Assembly (NCBI GenBank): GCA_030789695.1
Contig: CM061142.1
Span: 44,563,375-44,627,374 of the forward strand
DNA from: Scilla litardierei
Lineage: Eukaryota; Streptophyta; Magnoliopsida; Asparagales; Asparagaceae
Length of the DNA: 64,000 bases
Direction: 5' to 3'
Shown here: one piece after another, positions 57,790-64,000 of the stretch
How the letters are laid out: each line of letters begins with the position of its first letter
Numbering within the stretch: the first letter of the stretch is position 1
The notes under the pieces: generated by a model
Told to the model about the DNA's origin: nothing
Databases searched by the model: none
What the model saw: the letters and a program-made list of their open reading frames with translations, nothing else
Made by a program: the position numbers and the translations under genes

Positions 57790-60669
57790 TGTCACGCCCC
57801 GCTTCCCAAAACGACGGAAGCGAAACGTGACAAGGCCTGCTTAGGCCAGAGCTGTGAAGCCTGAACCCAATAAGCGTCTGTGTGGTACTCCAAGACGAAG
57901 GAACAGGTCCCTGCAGGTTAGTACGGAGCAACAAAAGTACTAAAAGAGATGCATTCATTTTATTCAACAGATATCCAGAAAAGTACGGAGAGTCTAAACA
58001 AAAGCCTACACGGCTACAAAACAGCTGAAGTAAACTAATGGTGCAAGCACCCAACCTAGACAGAAAGTAAACGGTGCTACGCACCCAACTAAACTGCGGT
58101 GAAACCTCTGAATCAGCAACATGAAGATCCCTAGCTCTGGTCCTCCTCGGGCACGTACTCTAGGTCTGCGTCCTCCGGCTCTACGTACTCTGGCAGGTCC
58201 GCCTCGTCAATGTATTCTGTCTCGACAGCTGACGTACATCACCCAAAAGAAAGGAACTGTACGTCAGGTAAAGTCTACAAGAAGGGTCAGACTCTACTAC
58301 AAGTGTATCGAACTATTAAACAACGGTTTACTGGTTGATTAGCATGCTGGGGTTACAACAGAGTGACGAAAGAAAGTAAACGCAGCAGGAAAGTAAGGCG
58401 TAGCAAGCAGTAGTCGTAGCGTGTGCTACAGACTACGAGACTAACCTAAACGGGTCGTGACAGGACGTGACAAGACAAACAAGACAGGACAGGACAAGAC
58501 AAGATGAGACACGTGTGACTCGAAGGGTTCACGCCTTACGGTTCGAGGGGGATCAGACCCTCTTCCCGTGCGCACGCTCATCCCTACCCCAAACCCAAGT
58601 GCTCAAGACAAGACAATATAGGGCCACTCACTCTGCTAGGTGAGTGCCTCTATCCCTACGATCGGTAGCGTATCTCTCACTCTGCTAGGTGAGCGACGGA
58701 CGCCTCGTAGGTGAAACTGTACTACTGTATAGGACCACTCACTATACTAGGTGAGAGTCTCTATCCTCCCGGTCTGCTGGGACACTCACTCTGCTAGGTG
58801 GGTGCCGAGCTTCCCGTAGGTGTTCCGTAACAAAGACCACCCACTCTACTAAGTGAGCGTCTCATTGCCCACAGGCTACACAAGACACGACATGCAAGAT
58901 GTTCATGACATGGCAAGGGCAAGGTTGTTCTAGGGTGTCCACACATATGCACACACAGATGAAACCTATAGTAGCAGTTTTTGTTGATTCTAGGGGGTCC
59001 ACACACACGCACACACAAGATAACCCTACGGTGTCAAAAGTTGTTGTTGTTATGCCTAGACTTCGTCGTCAAGTCTAGGTCGTCAGGGCGACCCGGACGC
59101 TATCATTTCACGTCCGGTTCTATACACTCACAGTCTAACAGTTCTAACAATTTAAGACCAAGGCATGGTCAAAAAAAAACGCAAGTGGGTACACTTGCCC
59201 GTGGTGGCGAGCGTGTCGTCTGTCCGGGCGTCTCGTCCAGTCGTCGCGTCCGCGGTAGTCTGTCTGAAAAAGGATCACGACGACGGTGTCAAGTTGCGAT
59301 TTTCAATAAGTCCTATTTAGGTTTGTTTCTAGGTTGTCGGGACTACCCTATCCGTCAGAGTTACGTTTTGGTGTTTTATCAGCCTAGATCGACCACTACC
59401 CTATATGCACAGAAAATTATCCGATGGTCGATTTCTACAGTGAGCAGCGTTTTACTGGTATATAAAAGTAAATTTAATTATTGTTGTCCAGTTTTAGTTA
59501 GGGTTTGATTTCACTATGGTGTGGGTTCGCTACGAGTTGGGGCACCAACCTGGTTCGACGATCACATGCAAGCTTTGACATCGGACTGAAACAACGGATC
59601 GCGTCGCCTTTGCTCCGATTCTCCTACTGCGGGTGGCGTGAATTTACCTGTGTTAACAAAGTCGTGCTATTAGACCAACGGTGGCGGTTCAGGGGAACGC
59701 AGGCGAGCGGGGGTCGACGCGGGTGACGTTCTCCGGTGGAGGAGGCCGTTGGCGTAGGCGGACGGCGTCGAAAACGGCAGCACGACGGCTGCGGTTGATG
59801 CCGTTGCTACCGCACGAAGGGGCCTCCGGTCGGGGTCTCTACCGACGATGGGGCAGTGGGGAGGGGAGCGTGCGCGGCGGCCGTGGAAGGCGGCGGTGGG
59901 CGATGAGGAGGCGGCACGAGGAGAAGATGCGGCGGTCGGAGGGGGTAGATGCGAGGGAGAGAGAAAGGAGTGGGAGAGAGGGAGAGACGCGGGATTGGGT
60001 TGATTTAGGTGACGGCGGCTTGGGAAAAATTTTCCCCTAGGTTTTGCCAATGTGAGATGGGGGTGAGATGGGGATTGGTTACTGTTAGGGTTAATAAAAA
60101 TGATAAATGTTGATATATAACTCTAGGTTTATAGAAAAAGGGGGGAGATATAAATTGTTAGAGGGTGTAGAAAGAGGGGAAAACTAGAGGAGAATAGAAG
60201 AAGCAGTTTAGGGAAGATATTAATGAAAATATTTAGGGATATAGCCAGATTTGGCGTTCAAATTCGAATTTGAACTGATTGGGCTAATCAACGGTCGAGA
60301 TTGATCCGAGCGATATCTCTCAAACCGGGCGTCAGAAAAATAATCCGAAAATACCGGGGCAATCGTGGAGACGAGACGCACAGATCTACAGAGCCTGATC
60401 GTGCGCTACGCTTACCAAAAATAAGTGTAAAATTGGAAACAGTGTTTTGAGTCAAATGACTAAAACGCCCCTATCTTTCAAAGTCGTTTTGTGAGAAACG
60501 AGCCGTGAAAAGACGTTTCCAAAAATTACTATAAAATTCTACACCCCAAAACGATCACAACGGCATATCACATCGCATATGCTGGAGCCCAGAAATAGCT
60601 AAATAAAATACGTGCACGATAAAGCACGTGCACGTAGAAAATCCATAGAGTCGGAAAGTGACCGTTACA
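57790..60669 (-). repeat. Gypsy C2 3' LTR
   Basis: 2,880 bp. The first 780 bases match the C1 LTR closely. The repeat block and the GC-rich leader block (59670-60050) differ. Open frames in the GC-rich block are not supported as genes. Confidence 0.8.
58621..58860. repeat. Five inverted repeats CACTCAC...GTGAGTG
   Basis: Five copies of CACTCACTCTGCTAGGTGAG or variants occur about 45-60 bp apart. Each can form a stem of 6-7 bp around an 8-base loop. They match in place the CACTC-N3-GAGTG array of the C1 LTR. Confidence 0.7.
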
Positions 60670-61559
60670 TTCTACCCACCTTAGAAATGATTCCGCCCTC
60701 GGAATCACTTATACTAATAATAATTATAAAATCTATAGATACTTAAGCTTATAACTCCCATCTTTCACACCATGATCTCTAATCTTATAACTTCAATATC
60801 GTTCCTCAAATAATCCATCATAACCCTTCTTTTCACTGGATAATGCCACGACTTATCTCACATCCTAACGCCTACAGACCCATTACTGCTGTTAAATTCC
60901 CAACTCAAAGTCCTCATAAAAAAATAATAATCATCTTCTCTTGCCATACCACTCCACTAAACATCATCGCTCGGTAACATCCCTTAATTTTCTCAATCTC
61001 TTCCCAATATTTATCAATCGCTAAAATGATTTCTAGTCGATCACCAATCCAAGACAAAGATTTTGTCCATCTTATAACACCTTTCACAAATCAACAATCG
61101 CCGTGTCCTTAATACATTCCTTGTCATATCATCCCATAAATTTATCCGCCAAATAATTGAACTATCAAAATCACATCTTATCCTACTCACTATAACTAAT
61201 CCCAACCAATATTAAGTCCGCCTACCTAACCATCCATTCATATCAACACGTCGTGTTATCCCCAATGTCTTCTGATGTTAACTTAATAATCATGTCTTGA
61301 TGCTTCAAATGTTTTCATCATTTCATGGTCACTCTAAATCATACCATACCTTATGACTACTCCTATCTACTACTCGCTCAAGTTTCAGGTCGATCAAGTA
61401 CTCATCTCACTGTGTATAATTTCATCCATCCAGAGTCCCTATCGAGTCCGTTACACATTGGTATCATTAATAAGTCTTGGACACCTCATTCTTTTCATCC
61501 CAAGAAATCTGATCTAATATCCTTGTTATTCAAAACCAACTAATCACCGATACACATAT
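60670..61559 (-). other. Gypsy C2 internal non-coding segment
   Basis: The minus-strand purine tract is followed by the hairpin GATTCCG/CGGAATC (60690-60707). In C1 and gypsy A the chromodomain ends 45-100 bases further in. Here I see no pol similarity over nearly 900 bases, only AT-rich sequence with short frames. C2 may be a non-autonomous derivative, or pol may lie beyond the insertion. Confidence 0.5.
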
Positions 61560-63292
61560 TGTTGAGTTTTGATTCCCTGGATTTGGTTTTGATGATGAAC
61601 ACACATAAATATCATGAACTAACTCTTTGTGAGCGTAGTTATGGAGATCGTCGCCAAATTTATATGAACATCTAAAGCGATGTCTCAAGACTTCTCAAAG
61701 CGCGTGATCGTGTGCCTAAAGCTTCGTTGAAGCTCAAGGACCATTATTGAAGTCATGAAGATTCGATTGAAGCTTTTGAAGACGGTTCGTCAAGTTTATT
61801 TAATGTCTTCTAGCTTCTTTTCGTAGAATGTTAAGCCTTGAGTAGGTCTTACATTTTAATTTTCATAACGCTCATATCTTAGAGCTAGGATCTTAGTAGA
61901 AGTCCATACAAACTTTCCCGAAGCTTCGCGCTTCGATTCGCGACTTCTTGTGCATGTTAGTTGGTTCAAGAAGAAGAACCAACCGACTAGATGGCAATCT
62001 AGTCGGTCGGTAAAGCTTCTTGAACCGACTAGAATGCCTTCTTCAATTCTAGCTCACTTACTGTTTACAGTTAGTCGGTCAAAGAAGGTTCACCGACCGA
62101 ATAGTTGTGAAACTAGTCGGTTAGGAATCCTTCTTAGACCGACTAGTTGATCTTCTACTGTACAGCCTAAGTTACTGTTTATCGTTAGTCGGTCAAAGTA
62201 CATTTGTCGACCGACTAGTTGATAAACTAGTCGATCAGCATTTGCTCTTAGACCGACTAACTCAACTTGTATTCAGACTATTCTATTTCTTCTGTTAGTC
62301 GGTCAAAGAACACTCACCGACCGACTAGTTGTGAAACTAGTCGGTTGGCAAGTCTTCTTAGACCGACTAGTTCTTTAAGTCTGAACTTCTCTATTTGACT
62401 GTTCACCTCTTAGTCGATTCATGTTGAATCACCAACAGACTAGTTGATGAACTAGTCGGTCAGTGATCCTTCTTTGACCGACTAGTCTGCTTCAGAATAG
62501 AGCCGTTGGAGCATTTAATGCCACGAATTTTGCTCTCTCTTTCCTCTATCCTATATATACTTGGAGTGCTGCATTCATAGCATTCAAGGCTGATATTAAT
62601 TGATATTTAGAGATCAAAGAGAAAGCATTTAATCATCATTCAAAGCTCTTTTATTTCTTACTTGAATCTCTCTCTCACTCTTATTTCAAAAGAGAGATTC
62701 ATTGATTGTAAGCCTTCCAAGCCAAGAGCTTGATTCTAGGGCACCAACAACCTCCTAGGTCTCCATCGCTGATCTATATCTTGGAGTTAGGGTTTGGTGC
62801 CTTCATCTTCCCCAAAATCCATTTTGCCCTAATTCGTAAGTATACTCAAGGCATATGATTTTGTCGGTAAGAATTTCGTATTTCATTTACTTTCATATTG
62901 TAAGTGTTTTACTCTCGGTTGTGAGAGTTTGTTTGTGATCCCGGGTTGTGGGAGTCACAATTTGATTTGTGTATGATTTGACTTTGTAGAGGTTCTCTAC
63001 AAGTATTTCATAGTGCAAATTTGAGTTAGAAGTTTCTAACTCAAGTATCCGGAGGGGATCCGGGTGGTTGGGACGTAGGATCATCGGGAACAAGCGGGGA
63101 GACTTGGGTGGATCCGAACCCGTTAATATCGTCTGTTTGCGATTGCATTTCTTTGTTGTCATTATTTACATTTCCGCATTTCCGCATTGTTGGTTGAGTT
63201 TGCAAGATAATTAGGAATTATCTTCTTAATTATTTTAAAGTACTATTCACTCCCCCTCTAGTACTTGTGCAGTAGCTACGTAGGGCATTACA
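61560..63292 (+). repeat. Copia A2 5' LTR
   Basis: 1,733 bp from TGTTGAGT to GGGCATTACA, followed by TT and the primer site. TATATATA at 62552-62559. Near the 3' end CACTCCCCCTCTAG is the place where the related solo LTR has a 14-G run. Confidence 0.92.
61967..62559 (+). promoter_or_regulatory. U3 palindrome array and TATA box of copia A2
   Basis: CTAGTCGGTC and GACCGACTAG alternate from 61967 to 62486 in five units of about 110 bp, with TATATATA at 62552-62559, about 65 bp after the array. It is the mirror of the array at 6820-7349. Confidence 0.6.
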
Positions 63293-63294
63293 TT

Positions 63295-63306
63295 TGGTAT
63301 CAGAGC
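63295..63306 (+). other. Copia A2 primer binding site (tRNA-iMet)
   Basis: TGGTATCAGAGC, the exact complement of the 3' end of plant initiator tRNA-Met, two bases after the LTR. Confidence 0.92.
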
Positions 63307-63319
63307 TAAGTACCTAGCT

Positions 63320-64000
63320 ATGTCTGCCAACGACAACAAAACCGTTCGTCCACCTTCAGATTACAGCACCTTCAGGAACCGTGAAGGAGCGTCTTCGGTG
63401 ATGGAAGGACACTCCTCGACGAGGCCTCCCTTCTTCAACGGTACCAACTACGGGTACTGGAAATGCCGGATGGAAACTTTCCTCCGGAGTGCTTCATTGT
63501 GGAGAGCCACGTTGACAGAGTACGTCGAGCCCGAAGAAGAAGATTTCACGAAGTGGACTACCGCGGAGGTCGCCACGGAGGTAAGCAATGCCAAGGCAAT
63601 GAACGCCTTGCAATGCGCTTTGGAGCCCGAGGACTTCAATAAGATATGCACATGTAAGAGTGCATATCAAATATGGAACTCCCTTCTCATCTTGCATGAA
63701 GGAACGAGTAGGGTAAGAGACTCCAAACTCGTAGTTGTTAATAAAGATTACGAGTTATTTCATATGCAACAGGGTGAGAAGATGAAGGAGTATCATGATC
63801 GCTTCGTCGACATCACCAACGAGTTGGAGGCTCATGGGAAGACCTACACCCAAAAGGAGAAAGTCTCAAAGATAATTGACGGACTTCCTTCTTGTTGGGA
63901 GAAACATACCTTTGCCATCGAGGAAGGTAATGACATGAGTAAGTATACGGTTATTCAACTAATGGGTACCTTGATGTCTTATGAGGTACGCAAGGATAGC
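63320..64000 (+). CDS. Copia A2 Gag (N-terminal part, open at the window edge)
   Basis: The ATG at 63320 (MSANDNKTVRPP) is the first after the primer site. It opens a frame of 227 codons with no stop up to the last base. It has the copia Gag (UBN2/DUF4219) pattern: a RPPFFNGTNYGYWKCRM block near residues 35-51, FTKWTTAEVATEVSNAKAM, SAYQIWNSLLILHEGTSRVR, the amphipathic KEYHDRFVDITNELEAHGK and KVSKIIDGLPSCWEKHT, and SYEVRKDS at the end. Gag forms the virus-like particle and packages RNA; the zinc knuckle should follow beyond 64000. It is the best-preserved copia Gag here, related to the broken copy at 12377. Confidence 0.9.
   Translation, partial: MSANDNKTVRPPSDYSTFRNREGASSVMEGHSSTRPPFFNGTNYGYWKCRMETFLRSASLWRATLTEYVEPEEEDFTKWTTAEVATEVSNAKAMNALQCALEPEDFNKICTCKSAYQIWNSLLILHEGTSRVRDSKLVVVNKDYELFHMQQGEKMKEYHDRFVDITNELEAHGKTYTQKEKVSKIIDGLPSCWEKHTFAIEEGNDMSKYTVIQLMGTLMSYEVRKDS

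Larger units (their letters stand above)
57790..61559 (-). mobile_element. Gypsy C2: 3' LTR and part of the internal region
   Basis: TGTCACGCCC at 57790 follows ACGTC in C1 gag. The LTR ends at 60669 with GACCGTTACA on plus, and the next bases are a purine tract on minus, so this is the 3' LTR of another minus-strand element. Its internal region is cut at 61559 by copia A2. It is related to C1 by termini and much LTR sequence. Confidence 0.75.
61560..64000 (+). mobile_element. Copia A2: LTR, primer site and open gag (runs off the window)
   Basis: LTR 61560-63292, then a tRNA-iMet primer site and gag, all intact as far as visible. The LTR is the same family as the solo LTR at 6024-7750. It starts inside gypsy C2. 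The left flank CATAT should be repeated after the other LTR beyond the window. Confidence 0.9.

Noticed and set aside
59670..60050. 126-codon proline- and serine-rich frame in the C2 LTR
   Set aside because: Same situation: GC-rich LTR leader, frames on both strands, no conserved motif.

Overview
This window is plant nuclear DNA made almost wholly of nested transposable elements. I found no host gene, tRNA, rRNA or CRISPR array. A flowering plant with a large genome is likely. The evidence is Sirevirus-like Ty1/copia elements, chromodomain-bearing Ty3/gypsy elements of Tekay/Del type, an Athila-like gypsy element with a tRNA-Asp primer site, large non-autonomous LTR derivatives (LARD type) and a non-autonomous Helitron. 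I cannot name the species.

Layout. 1-2770: truncated copia copy 1 (minus; RT/RNase H, a palindrome-rich spacer, start of a 3' ORF). 2771-11014: LARD1 (minus), a decayed non-autonomous element whose 5' LTR is split by two copia solo LTRs (6024-7750, duplication CTAAT; 8512-10288, duplication ATAGM). 11015-14151: copia C (plus; LTR, primer site, broken gag). 14152-43103: copia D (minus). It is split by gypsy A (16307-26492, duplication TGGGA), by a Helitron (26898-31130) that itself holds a gypsy solo LTR (27575-31066, duplication GCCAC), and by LARD2 (36742-43017, duplication GGAAT). 43104-52141: Athila-like element B (plus), with gag, protease, RT-RNase H and integrase in broken frames. 52142-57789: gypsy C1 (minus), inserted in the 3' LTR of B. 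57790-61559: gypsy C2 (minus), starting inside C1. 61560-64000: copia A2 (plus), starting inside C2; it has an intact LTR, a tRNA-iMet primer site and a gag frame still open at the window edge. The right third is thus a cascade in which each element is cut by the terminus of the next.

Main observations. (1) Arrays of short CG-centred palindromes sit just upstream of the TATA box in LTRs of several lineages. The consensus CAGNCGNCTG is shared by copia LTRs and the Athila-like LTR, and the same array plus TATA also lies inside copia elements before the 3' ORF. (2) Gypsy A and C1 share an AT-rich intron-like segment at the same codon and phase just before the protease. Gypsy A has a second, 65-nt intron-like insertion in its integrase. 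(3) The two LARDs share an otherwise unknown protein domain, and the LARD2 reading frame is intact. (4) The LARD2 LTR carries a series of small hairpins with a constant CAAAA loop and co-varying stems. (5) LARD and Athila-like elements carry two polypurine tracts, each next to a conserved hairpin. (6) Stop codons in old elements are mostly explained by C-to-T change at CG or CHG sites.

The autonomous elements encode the usual retrotransposition machinery. The LARDs would depend on such proteins from elsewhere. Only LARD2 (two nearly identical LTRs, intact ORF) and copia A2 (intact as far as visible) look recent.
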